13,385 bases of DNA, from the NCBI GenBank assembly GCA_021820645.1, contig JAKADJ010000036.1:1-13385 (forward strand), given 5' to 3'. Shown piece after piece: positions 1 through 6,864 of the stretch. The notes below the pieces were generated by a model. That model ran no database searches and was not told the DNA's origin. It saw nothing but the letters and a program-made list of their open reading frames with translations. The stretch's first letter is position 1; every line of letters starts with the position of its first letter. This stretch comes from Bacillota bacterium. Its GTDB lineage: Bacteria; Bacillota_E; Sulfobacillia; Sulfobacillales; Sulfobacillaceae. The translations under genes were made by a program, and so were the position numbers.

Positions 1-345
1 CTGCAACAGCGTCGTGGCCGTTACTCGAGACAAGGTCCTATAAACATCGGTGTGGGGCGCCTCTGGGGATATCGGGACCGCTACGCCTTCCACGGCCAAA
101 ACGGCAAACCAGGCCACGACAAACTGGTCCGGATCCGCAAGTTGAATCCCTACCCGGTCACCCCGATGAATGCCGTGACTCCTAAGCGCCGCGCCAAGCC
201 ATGCGACCTCCTCTACCATTTGCGTATAAGATAGTATCGTGGTCGGCCTCCCCTTATCTCCCGGAACCACTAAAAATGGCTTATGAGATAAGCTTCTGGC
301 CTTATTGAGTAAGATTGCCTCGATCGCATTGACTGCATTCGCCAT
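1..345 (-). CDS. AMP-forming acyl-CoA synthetase/ligase (ANL family), N-terminal part
   Basis: The minus strand is open from the left edge to an ATG at 345, giving 115 residues of a protein that is cut off by the window. It matches the N-terminal subdomain of ANL adenylate-forming enzymes: an SYTQM segment (about residues 39-43), a helix ending in GAALRSHGIHRGDRVGIQLA (51-70), and FVVAWFAVLAVEGVAVPISP (75-94). The last two correspond to the usual 'L...G...GDRVai' and 'F.A....G...vPi.P' blocks. The ATP-binding loop and catalytic residues lie outside the window, so the substrate cannot be read. The ATG at 345 is preferred because GGAGAGG sits 8 nt upstream; an in-frame ATG at 351 is almost on top of that site. 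The gene lies about 30 bp downstream of the MFS transporter on the same strand and is probably co-transcribed, which suggests CoA activation of the imported acid. The family is clear; its substrate is inference. Confidence 0.85.
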   Translation of the reverse strand, partial: MANAVNAIEAILLNKARSLSHKPFLVVPGDKGRPTTILSYTQMVEEVAWLGAALRSHGIHRGDRVGIQLADPDQFVVAWFAVLAVEGVAVPISPEAPHTDVYRTLSRVTATTLLQ

Positions 346-375
346 CTGCATCACCTCTCCCTTTCTCCAATATCG

Positions 376-1806
376 TTAATGTTTGGCCGACACTGCGGAG
401 CCGACAACAAAGTCTTGACGGAATCGATACTCCAGGCTTCGGTCCCGGGTTTCTGAACCCAACCACGCGACCGCTATCGCGCCCACAACCGCAACTCCAG
501 CAATAAAATCGAAACTGATACTAATTCCTCCTCGTGAGAGCCAGATCGCCATGATATAAGGTGCAAGGGCGCCACCAAGTAACCGGGCCCATGCTTCGGC
601 AAATCCTACACCGGTGCCACGCATTTCAGTTGGGTATTGTTCGGCTGCATAAATCTTCATAGCAGGATCCACCGCAATGCCAAAAAACGAAAACGCAAGG
701 CCAACGAGGAGCCAGCCTAATATCCCGTGCATTAGCGGAAACACCAATGCCGCGAAGGCTGCGATGAGGGAAAAACCGACAATCACGGGTTTACGACCGA
801 CTCGCTCTACCAACCACGATTCTGCCCACTTTCCGGGAATACTGGATCCCATGATGATAGCGGCCACCATATCAACCTCGGCCACCGAGAGTCCTTCTCG
901 AGCCAGTATCATGGGCATAAACGTCATGATGGCGTAGAACATGAAGAGGATCGCCGGAAAACTTATCCATAGCATTACCGTACGCCTTCGATACGTTGAG
1001 CTAAGAATACCTTTGGGCTCTCGCGAAACAGGGGCTGCGGCTGGCCTCGGCACCCGGGATTGACCACCGGGGGTTCGACCCCGAGACGATGTCGCCATGC
1101 GATGCAATATAAGTTCTGCTTCGGCGGTGCGCCCGTTAAATGCCAGCCATCGTGGCGATTCCGGCAAGTATTTGGCCACCAACACGGCGATGAAAAATCC
1201 CACGCCGCCAATGAAAAAGAGGATGTGTAACGCCATCGGCCCCGACGCTAGACGCGTCGCGGTGAAAGCAGCCAACGGAGCCATGAAATATCCGAACGAC
1301 AACGACGCGTCCAACATACCGGCCATCCGACCACGAGATCCGATCGGACTTAGTTCGGCAATCATCGTATAGGGCAATGGAAACATGGCGCCCAAACCAA
1401 TACCGGCGACCAGCCGTAATGCTACAAACCACTGCCAATCTGGTGACCACGCCGTCAACACGGTGGCCATTGAATATTCAATCAAAGCGAGTACCATCAC
1501 GCGCTTTCGCCCGACTTTATCCGCTAGACGTCCTGCGGGCAACACGCCTAGCGCCACCCCGATAGTTCCCGAAGCCACAATGATCCCGACTTCGGAACCA
1601 CCCAGATGCCACAGATGTTGCAACGGGCCCAGGACTACCCCGATAAGCCCAATATCATAGGACTCCATCAGCCATGCCAAGGCAGCCAGCCCAAGCCAGA
1701 ACCAGTGGAGGCGCGTTAAAGGAAGCTTATCGATGAGATTTACGTCAATTACGTTGTCGGTGGGTTGAGCGCTTAAGGTTTTCATGAGGCTAGCATATCC
1801 GGCCAA
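376..1806 (-). CDS. MFS transporter, sugar-porter / organic-acid symporter type
   Basis: A 476-residue integral membrane protein with about 12 predicted helices in two halves. MFS hallmarks are visible: GRLADKVGRKR (92-102) between helices 2 and 3, RLVAGIGLGA (131-140) in helix 4, PESPRWL (215-221) after helix 6, and a second-half VERVGRKPV loop. An acidic pair, E48 and D51 in helix 1 (MESYDIGLIG), could take part in proton coupling. The central loop (about 237-270) is basic and Pro/Arg-rich. These features fit the metabolite:proton symporters of the sugar-porter/aromatic-acid-transporter branch; the solute cannot be assigned. The TTG start at 1806 is supported by AGGAG 9 nt upstream; the in-frame ATG at 1785 has no good ribosome binding site. 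The downstream acyl-CoA ligase makes an organic or aromatic acid a reasonable guess. An amino acid or sugar substrate is not excluded. Confidence 0.88.
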   Translation of the reverse strand: MAGYASLMKTLSAQPTDNVIDVNLIDKLPLTRLHWFWLGLAALAWLMESYDIGLIGVVLGPLQHLWHLGGSEVGIIVASGTIGVALGVLPAGRLADKVGRKRVMVLALIEYSMATVLTAWSPDWQWFVALRLVAGIGLGAMFPLPYTMIAELSPIGSRGRMAGMLDASLSFGYFMAPLAAFTATRLASGPMALHILFFIGGVGFFIAVLVAKYLPESPRWLAFNGRTAEAELILHRMATSSRGRTPGGQSRVPRPAAAPVSREPKGILSSTYRRRTVMLWISFPAILFMFYAIMTFMPMILAREGLSVAEVDMVAAIIMGSSIPGKWAESWLVERVGRKPVIVGFSLIAAFAALVFPLMHGILGWLLVGLAFSFFGIAVDPAMKIYAAEQYPTEMRGTGVGFAEAWARLLGGALAPYIMAIWLSRGGISISFDFIAGVAVVGAIAVAWLGSETRDRSLEYRFRQDFVVGSAVSAKH

Positions 1807-1898
1807 CCTTGAGATCTCCTGTGTAGAGCCTGAATCCTAGCTAAATCTGGCGTATGCGTCGCGGCCCTGAGCAGCCACGCCGACACCCTAGGTTGCAT

Positions 1899-3275
1899 TT
1901 ATGAGGAATGCTGAATATCCCCACGGGGAAACATATCATTAAACCACCGAAAGCAACCTTTGCCCGCGGCCTTCGCCTGGTACATCGCCATGTCCGCAAG
2001 ACGCAGTAATAGGTCGGGAGAATTACCGTCGTGACGGAAAATTGCTACACCAATACTCGCAGAGAGCCGTGCAGGTTGATGATTTAAGGAGATGGGTTGT
2101 TCCACTGCTTCCAACGCGCGTTCGAGAATTTTTGCTACTGCATCTGGGGAGTCGCCTCGAATCAAAAGGCTAAATTCATCGCCCCCGAGGCGTCCCATGA
2201 CATGCCGCTCCCCGATCGTGTCCTGAACACGTCGGGCCACAATTCTCAGCACCTCATCCCCCGCCGCATGCCCGTAGGTATCGTTGATGGCTTTAAAACC
2301 GTCAAGGTCCATATATGCCACAACCATAATCTCTGTCAGTGGGATGGCGTCGATAGCGCGGGCCAATTGATCGAGAAAGCTGACACGATTCGGCAACCCG
2401 GTTACGGAATCTTTGAGTGCCAAACTTTCTAACGCCTGAGCCCGTTCATAATTGGCTAGCCCAAAGCTAAGGCCATCAGCCACCCGCTCAAGGAGTTCTA
2501 TGACCTCATCGGAAAAAAAGTTGGGCCGCCGCCCATAGGTCACCAACACATGGGTGACTCGGCCACTACGCCGGACGGGACAAACCGCGATGCTTCGAAT
2601 CCCCATAGCTTCATACCGTTCCCGAAACGGGGCTAACCCCGGGTCCTCCAACGTATCTTGCACCACGTCGGGGCGGTTTAGGCGGATGGCGCGGAGGATC
2701 GGCCCTACCTGATCGCGCGCGTCGTCTAAGCGGATTTGACGTTCTTCGACATAGCGGGTCAAGGCCGCATTGCGAGATCGTGCCACCACAGCCTGGACGC
2801 CTCCCCGGATCACGTCAACTTCCCCAATCCAGGTCATTTCAATCGGAACCTCTTGAGCCAGCACCTCGACGGTACCGGTAAACAGAGTAGCCCGGTCGGA
2901 ACCTTGGGTGATCAGGCGGTAAACGGATGTTAATACCTGATAGAGAGCTTTTGAAGTCATGAGCTGGGTAACATCGGTCCCAATGTGAAGAGCGCCTCCC
3001 AGCGGAGGGCCTAGGTTTACTTTCCGCACTTGAAAAAATCTGGTGCTGACTTCCACCACGGTCGGGAGGTCCCCGGTAGACAGCCATTCGGTTAGCAGGT
3101 CATTGGTGCGCGAAATCGACGCGCTTAATTGTCGCAAGGCCCGATTCGAAAAGATCACATCACCGGCCCGATTGGCAAAAGCAATAGGAGCGGGAACCTC
3201 GTCCAGGACACTTGGAATCATTTCTTCTAGGCTTTCGCCGTGGGACGCTCGACCATCGGCCTCGTCTGGCACCAT
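1899..3275 (-). CDS. PAS-GAF-GGDEF diguanylate cyclase
   Basis: A soluble 458-residue signalling protein with no membrane segment. Residues about 20-105 look like a PAS fold (PAPIAFANRAGDVIFSNRAL ending in IGTDVTQLM), about 110-278 like a GAF domain, and about 285-445 form the GGDEF cyclase domain. The cyclase core is intact: DSVTGLPNR (289-297), the metal-binding MDLDGFKAINDTYGHAAGD (322-340) and GRLGGDEF (361-368). It should make cyclic di-GMP from two GTP in response to a ligand or redox cue sensed by PAS/GAF. The product-inhibition site (RxxD, nine to six residues before GGDEF) reads GERH, so feedback inhibition is probably absent. The ATG at 3275 is chosen because AAGGGGG lies a few bases upstream; an in-frame ATG at 3317 has no ribosome binding site. 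The gene follows the HxlR gene on the same strand after a 123 bp gap and may have its own promoter. Confidence 0.93.
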   Translation of the reverse strand: MVPDEADGRASHGESLEEMIPSVLDEVPAPIAFANRAGDVIFSNRALRQLSASISRTNDLLTEWLSTGDLPTVVEVSTRFFQVRKVNLGPPLGGALHIGTDVTQLMTSKALYQVLTSVYRLITQGSDRATLFTGTVEVLAQEVPIEMTWIGEVDVIRGGVQAVVARSRNAALTRYVEERQIRLDDARDQVGPILRAIRLNRPDVVQDTLEDPGLAPFRERYEAMGIRSIAVCPVRRSGRVTHVLVTYGRRPNFFSDEVIELLERVADGLSFGLANYERAQALESLALKDSVTGLPNRVSFLDQLARAIDAIPLTEIMVVAYMDLDGFKAINDTYGHAAGDEVLRIVARRVQDTIGERHVMGRLGGDEFSLLIRGDSPDAVAKILERALEAVEQPISLNHQPARLSASIGVAIFRHDGNSPDLLLRLADMAMYQAKAAGKGCFRWFNDMFPRGDIQHSS

Positions 3276-3336
3276 CCTGCCCCCTTGGATAAAGAGTACG
3301 GACCCATTGTGTAGCATAGCATTCTAACCAGCCGAA

Positions 3337-3349
3337 AACCTAATTCTTA
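3337..3349 (-). promoter_or_regulatory. Motif shared with the pirin promoter, upstream of the GGDEF gene
   Basis: On the minus strand this reads TAAGAATTAGGTT. The pirin promoter on the plus strand has TAAGAATTTAGGTT at 3778-3791, the same word with one extra T. In the pirin promoter its TAGGTT end is the likely -10 box. Here no good -35 box lies at the right spacing (TGGAAT is the best), so promoter function for the GGDEF gene, whose start is about 60 bp downstream, is only a possibility. Confidence 0.25.
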
Positions 3350-3398
3350 GGCTACTGCGATTCCATGAACCATGATGGGATGAAGGCACGCAAGGAGT

Positions 3399-3719
3399 TT
3401 AGAGTTGGGATGCGACCCACTCGTCGGCCCATGCATGGATGGCTTGGAGCACAGGACGAAATGCCTCGCCTTTGGGCGTTAACGTATAGGTTACCTGCAC
3501 CGGGACCGACGCCACCACAGTCCTGGTCACGATACCGGCGGCCTCAATATCTCTGAGCCGCTCCGCCAGCATCCGATCACTGATTTGGGGAATGCTGTCG
3601 TGAATTTCTCCAAATCGCCGCGGACCCGCCAAGAGAACTTCCCAGATCAAGCCTACCCAGCGTTTACTCAATAAGGTAAAGGTCTCCGAGAACTTGGGAC
3701 ACAATTCGGCACGTTCCAT
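3399..3719 (-). CDS. HxlR-family winged-helix transcriptional regulator
   Basis: A 106-residue protein of typical HxlR length. It has the N-terminal Cys-Pro (C7-P8) followed by LLSKRWVGLIWEVLLAGPRR (16-35), the FGEIHDSIPQISDRMLAERL helix-turn-helix segment (36-55), a wing around VTRTVVASVPVQVTYTLT (64-81), TPKG (81-84) and a C-terminal dimerisation helix. HxlR proteins bind DNA as dimers, often next to their own gene, and several sense electrophiles or oxidants through the N-terminal cysteine; C7 is in the right place, but sensing is inferred. The ATG at 3719 has GGAGGGAG 6 nt upstream. The gene is divergent from the pirin gene across 155 bp with overlapping promoters, so the natural expectation is that it regulates pirin and itself. 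Confidence 0.93.
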   Translation of the reverse strand: MERAELCPKFSETFTLLSKRWVGLIWEVLLAGPRRFGEIHDSIPQISDRMLAERLRDIEAAGIVTRTVVASVPVQVTYTLTPKGEAFRPVLQAIHAWADEWVASQL

Positions 3720-3747
3720 CGGCTTCTCCCTCCCTTTCTCTCGTTCT

Positions 3748-3753
3748 ATTATA
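3748..3753 (-). promoter_or_regulatory. -10 box of the HxlR gene promoter
   Basis: A perfect TATAAT on the minus strand lies 28 nt upstream of the HxlR start codon, a good distance for a short leader carrying the ribosome binding site. No convincing -35 box sits 17 nt upstream; that position falls inside the pirin promoter spacer, so the two polymerase sites would exclude each other. ACCTA (3753-3757) and TAGGT (3786-3790) form a widely spaced inverted pair over the two -10 regions. Confidence 0.5.
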
Positions 3754-3762
3754 CCTACCCTC

Positions 3763-3791
3763 TTGACAAACCCCCAGTAAGAATTTAGGTT
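3763..3791 (+). promoter_or_regulatory. Promoter of the pirin gene
   Basis: A consensus -35 box TTGACA (3763-3768) is followed after 17 nt by TAGGTT (3786-3791), a 4/6 match to TATAAT. The start point would be near 3798, leaving a leader of about 77 nt before the pirin ATG. The -35 box is 9 bp from the divergent HxlR -10 box. Confidence 0.6.
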
Positions 3792-3802
3792 AGCGATATT
3801 CT

Positions 3803-3832
3803 GGTGCTTCCGTGGATTAAAATGATAGCACC
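3803..3832. promoter_or_regulatory. Inverted repeat in the pirin leader
   Basis: GGTGCT (3803-3808) and AGCACC (3827-3832) are perfect 6 bp inverted arms with an 18 bp centre, just after the predicted pirin transcription start. It could be an operator for the divergent HxlR protein or a weak leader hairpin. Six-base arms can arise by chance, so this is tentative. Confidence 0.25.
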
Positions 3833-3874
3833 CTTGTTATCCTATATTATCGATCTTCGAGGGAGGTTCTGGCT

Positions 3875-4852
3875 ATGCCTGCAGTGTCACATCCTAATTG
3901 GCTGTCTTTACCAAGGGTTCCCGAGCCTGACACCGACGCTGTCGAACGGCCCGTTACCACCATCACAACAGCTCCAAGCCTACTAGAAGGCGCGGGCTTC
4001 CCCGTTCGACGTCCGTTCCCCAGCCGTGACATCGGCTTTCGTCAGTCTGACCCATTTTTGTTACTCGACCACATGGGCGCGGTCGAGTACGCCCCCGGTG
4101 AACCGAAAGGAGCGCCATGGCATCCGCATCGAGGATTTGAAACCGTGACCTATATTATCGACGGCGCCATGCGGCATCGAGACTCACAAGGGGGCGGCGG
4201 GCTGATTAGCAATGGGTCAACCCAATGGATGACCGCTGGCTCGGGCATCTTGCATGACGAGTTGCCTCCAGAAGAATTGGTCAAATCCGGCGGTCTCTTT
4301 CATGGATTCCAGCTATGGGTCAATCTCCCCAGCCGCCTCAAATGGACCCCTCCTCGCTACCAGAGCCTGGAAGCGAGTCAGGTCACATTGGCTACCTCCT
4401 CCAATGCGGACACCTTGTTGCGCGTGATTGCCGGTGACCTCGGAGGCATCAAGGGACCCGGCATTACCTGGATTCCAGTCACCGTGGTCCATGCGAGTCT
4501 CGAACCCGGAGCTCAGGTCCGATTGCCCTGGCCATCCCAGTTCAATGCCTTGGCCTATGTCTTATCCGGGTCCGGCACTATTGGCAAAGACCAAGTTCTA
4601 ATTCACGAAGGCCAAGGTGCCCAACTGGGATCTGGCACCGCGCTCAGCATCGGATCCAGTCGGCACCCGATGGGTCCGGGCGAGAGGCTCGAGATCTTGT
4701 TATTAGGCGGGGAGCCGATAAAGGAGCCCATTGCCACCTACGGGCCCTTTGTAATGAACACCCATGATGAGATTGTCCAGGCCTTCGAAGATTACCAAGC
4801 GGGGCGCATGGGAACCATCCCCGCTCATACCCTCGAAGCTCAAGACGAGTAG
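3875..4852 (+). CDS. Pirin family protein (bicupin)
   Basis: A 325-residue cytosolic pirin. The N-terminal cupin contains PFLLLDHMGAVEY (60-72), HPHRGFETVTYIIDG (83-97) and WMTAGSGILHDELP (118-131). The four expected metal ligands are present as H83, H85, H127 and E129. The second cupin shows the pirin C-terminal signature YGPFVMNTHDEIVQAFEDYQ starting near residue 289. Bacterial pirins are iron-binding proteins; some have quercetin 2,3-dioxygenase activity and others modulate central metabolism or stress responses, and the sequence does not decide between these. About 30 N-terminal residues precede the usual pirin start. The ATG at 3875 has GGGAGG at 3861-3866, 8 nt upstream. The divergent HxlR gene suggests control by an oxidant- or electrophile-responsive regulator. 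Confidence 0.95.
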   Translation: MPAVSHPNWLSLPRVPEPDTDAVERPVTTITTAPSLLEGAGFPVRRPFPSRDIGFRQSDPFLLLDHMGAVEYAPGEPKGAPWHPHRGFETVTYIIDGAMRHRDSQGGGGLISNGSTQWMTAGSGILHDELPPEELVKSGGLFHGFQLWVNLPSRLKWTPPRYQSLEASQVTLATSSNADTLLRVIAGDLGGIKGPGITWIPVTVVHASLEPGAQVRLPWPSQFNALAYVLSGSGTIGKDQVLIHEGQGAQLGSGTALSIGSSRHPMGPGERLEILLLGGEPIKEPIATYGPFVMNTHDEIVQAFEDYQAGRMGTIPAHTLEAQDE

Positions 4853-5146
4853 CGTCGTCAACCCGAATTGAATTGTCCGTGTCAAATTGGATGCGGGTCG
4901 TTTCCCAGGAGGCGTCTCGAAGTCCACATCGGGATTGGTACTGACTAGAGTCACCGATGACATGGCGCGGTCTTTAGGTCGGGAACGCTCTCCTAACATA
5001 AACCCTTTGACAACCGCTAATGCGGCAACAAGGATAGGGCTACCGGATTGAACGGAACCCAAAAGTTTCACCAACCTGGGCCACTCCATTCCCCCGGTAT
5101 CACCCGACAATGTCGTGACGAGGCGACCGTCCTCTTTAAGGCCCAC
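4703..5146 (-). CDS. Doubtful reading frame after the phosphatase gene (hypothetical or remnant)
   Basis: A 147-codon minus-strand frame from a GTG at 5146, in the same phase as the upstream phosphatase. The frame is stop-free from the base after the phosphatase TAA down to 4703. The first part has protein-like texture: TFIVGLKEDGRLVTTLSG resembles a beta hairpin, and WPRLVKLLGS and ILVAALAVVKGFMLG look like helices. The frame already reads TFIV before the GTG, as if the true start were missing. There is no ribosome binding site at the GTG, and the last 150 bp overlap the pirin gene tail to tail, where the peptide is probably a shadow. I recognise no family. It may be a decayed gene, a small unknown gene or chance. 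Confidence 0.2.
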   Translation of the reverse strand: MGLKEDGRLVTTLSGDTGGMEWPRLVKLLGSVQSGSPILVAALAVVKGFMLGERSRPKDRAMSSVTLVSTNPDVDFETPPGKRPASNLTRTIQFGLTTLLVLSFEGMSGDGSHAPRLVIFEGLDNLIMGVHYKGPVGGNGLLYRLPA

Positions 5147-5176
5147 GATAAAGGTGGCGGTCCGGTCACCACCATC
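4853..5176. other. 324 bp gap between convergent pirin and phosphatase genes
   Basis: No confident gene or terminator is seen here. It holds most of the doubtful minus-strand frame described separately, and a plus-strand TTGACA followed by a short CCGC-TAAT-GCGG hairpin that lacks a good -10 box and leads to no gene. A clear Rho-independent terminator for pirin or for the phosphatase unit is absent. Confidence 0.5.
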
Positions 5177-5794
5177 TTATTGGGCATCCGGTATTGCGGT
5201 AATTGGATAGCCCAGTATGTTCCAGTTGTCATCGCGCCATTGCAGGTACACACCCGCTACATTGGTGAAATGAAGCCATTTTGCGGACGACCATGGGGCA
5301 TGAAGGGTTTGCAAGACCAAAGCCTTGAGACAGTCCGCATGAGTCGCCGCGACGATTAATCCATCGGGATATTGCTCCCGGATGTCGCTGAGAAACTCGG
5401 TAAGGCGTCGCCCTACAGAACTCAGAGGTTCCCCGCCTCCCGGCGCCCCAAGTTCTGGATCGTCCTTCCATCTTCGGTATCGGTCCCCCTCTTCCCGTTC
5501 GATGTCGGGAATTCGCCGTCCATCCCAATGGCCTAGTCCGATTTCATGCAGTCTTGTGTCAAGCATCACCGACAACTGTCTATGGTGTTCGAGGAATGCC
5601 GCCGCAGTATCTCGGGCCCGCCTTAGGGGACTTGAATAGAGGGCCGTGATCGACGCCGACCGCCACCGTGACGCAGCAAATGTCGCCTGGCGCCGGCCCT
5701 CGGAAGTTAGCCCCGGATCGTCATGATGTGATACCAAAATATTTTCCAGGTTGGCTTCACTTTCTCCATGTCTGATAAACAGTACGGATGTCAT
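5177..5794 (-). CDS. Histidine phosphatase family protein (phosphoglycerate mutase-like)
   Basis: A 205-residue cytosolic enzyme of the histidine phosphatase superfamily. The phospho-acceptor motif is FIRHGESEAN (6-15, nucleophile H9), followed by the conserved SSPLRRARDT (54-63), LHEIGLGHWDG (82-92, acid E84) and AATHADC (149-155, second histidine H152). All core residues are present, so it should be active. The family covers broad-specificity phosphatases, cofactor-dependent mutases and alpha-ribazole phosphatase; the substrate is not evident. The ATG at 5794 is preferred because GGGGAGG lies 9 nt upstream; a longer GTG start at 5812 would place that ribosome binding site inside the coding sequence. 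The gene lies 39 bp after the alpha/beta hydrolase on the same strand and is probably co-transcribed. Confidence 0.92.
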   Translation of the reverse strand: MTSVLFIRHGESEANLENILVSHHDDPGLTSEGRRQATFAASRWRSASITALYSSPLRRARDTAAAFLEHHRQLSVMLDTRLHEIGLGHWDGRRIPDIEREEGDRYRRWKDDPELGAPGGGEPLSSVGRRLTEFLSDIREQYPDGLIVAATHADCLKALVLQTLHAPWSSAKWLHFTNVAGVYLQWRDDNWNILGYPITAIPDAQ

Positions 5795-5833
5795 GCATGT
5801 TGTCCTCCCCACTAACTAACGCCGTATGCCGGA

Positions 5834-6772
5834 CTAACTGGTCAAGCCCCAAAGAAACTCGTGCGTCATGGACAATATCTCTTGTGCTGCGTTCAAAAAC
5901 GGAACCGAAAGAAATCCGTGAACCATACCCGGGACGCGAATCTGACGGACCGGGACACCCGCCACAGATAAAGCCGTTGCATACTGCTCGCCCTCATCAC
6001 GCAATGGGTCATATTCAGCGGTGACCACCAGGGCCGGTGGCAATCCCGTGAGGTCCGTGCAACGGATTGGAGATGCTAAAGGGGATTCCCCATCCTTTGC
6101 AGTGGTCAGGTAGTGCTGACCGAACCACATGATGTCCTCCCACTCCAAAAAGAGCCCCGTCGCGAACAGTCTTTTTGATTCGGTCACCGTCGCCATGTCG
6201 ATGGCCGGATAATAGAGCACTTGGGCGGCCAGAGAAGGTCCCCCATAGATCTGAACCAATTGGGCCATCACCGCCGCTAAATTGCCTCCGGCACTGTCCC
6301 CGGCTACGACGATCCCTTCGGATTTGATATCCCATCTGTGATGCGCCTCGGCCGCTAACCACAGCAAGGCGTCGTAGCACTCCTCGATGGCCTGCGGAAA
6401 CTTGGCCTCAGGCGCGAGGTGATACTCGATCGAGGCCACTGCATAGCGGGTGCGTTCTGCCAAGGCGCTGGCTACATGATCATAACTGTCGAGGTCTCCG
6501 AGAACAAAACCTCCCCCATGATGAAAAACCATCAACGGATGGGGCCCGATCCCTTGTGGAATATAAAGGCGAATCGGAATCGGCCCGTGCCGCGTGGGGC
6601 AAGAAACATCATCGACGCGTTCTAACTCCGCTGGCCGAACGGTCGTGGCCAAAACTTTGGCGCCTTGAGAAAATCGTCGACGAGCATCGATCGGTTGCAA
6701 CTGATGCAGCGGGGGATTGCCCATACTCTGCACTTGTTTCAAGAATTGCTCCACTTGCAAATCGAGGTGCAT
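5834..6772 (-). CDS. Alpha/beta hydrolase, hormone-sensitive-lipase type esterase (family IV)
   Basis: A 312-residue carboxylesterase with the complete family IV layout: oxyanion-hole HHGGGFVLGD (84-93), nucleophile motif VVAGDSAGGN (155-164, S160), acid in EYDPLRDEG (253-261, D255) and catalytic histidine in PGMVHGF (281-287, H285). The N-terminal cap helices (1-40) are typical of HSL esterases, which hydrolyse short- to medium-chain esters in the cytosol. No signal peptide is seen. The ATG at 6772 has AAAGGGG 6 nt upstream. It is the first gene of a two-gene unit with the phosphatase and is divergent from an APC permease across 186 bp. Nothing in the sequence fixes the natural ester. Confidence 0.95.
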   Translation of the reverse strand: MHLDLQVEQFLKQVQSMGNPPLHQLQPIDARRRFSQGAKVLATTVRPAELERVDDVSCPTRHGPIPIRLYIPQGIGPHPLMVFHHGGGFVLGDLDSYDHVASALAERTRYAVASIEYHLAPEAKFPQAIEECYDALLWLAAEAHHRWDIKSEGIVVAGDSAGGNLAAVMAQLVQIYGGPSLAAQVLYYPAIDMATVTESKRLFATGLFLEWEDIMWFGQHYLTTAKDGESPLASPIRCTDLTGLPPALVVTAEYDPLRDEGEQYATALSVAGVPVRQIRVPGMVHGFLSVPFLNAAQEILSMTHEFLWGLTS

Positions 6773-6858
6773 GGCCTTCCCCTTTCTTGTATACCCCTAT
6801 TTTAACCGCTGCTGAGACATTCGGCGAGTCTACGGGCGCCGCCCATCCTTCTATCTTG

Positions 6859-6864
6859 TATAAT
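6859..6864 (+). promoter_or_regulatory. -10 box upstream of the APC permease
   Basis: A perfect TATAAT about 95 bp before the permease ATG, giving a predicted leader of about 88 nt. No recognisable -35 box is found 17 nt upstream. It overlaps the divergent promoter of the hydrolase, so the two genes may be coordinately or competitively expressed. Confidence 0.4.

Noticed and set aside
1807..1898. Possible promoter or terminator between the GGDEF and MFS genes
   Set aside because: No paired -35/-10 boxes and no hairpin with a T-tract could be found; only the AGGAG ribosome binding site of the MFS gene is clear.
2097..2432. 111-codon plus-strand frame inside the GGDEF gene
   Set aside because: Antisense to the conserved cyclase domain, no motif or ribosome binding site.
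3276..3317. Longer start (ATG at 3317) for the GGDEF protein
   Set aside because: No ribosome binding site before it, while the ATG at 3275 has AAGGGGG at good spacing.
5006..5032. TTGACA followed by a CCGC-TAAT-GCGG hairpin on the plus strand
   Set aside because: The best -10 at 17 nt is AAGGAT (3/6) and no plus-strand gene follows, so it is probably chance.
5795..5812. Longer GTG start for the phosphatase
   Set aside because: It would put the strong GGGGAGG ribosome binding site inside the coding sequence; the ATG at 5794 gives the standard family N-terminus.
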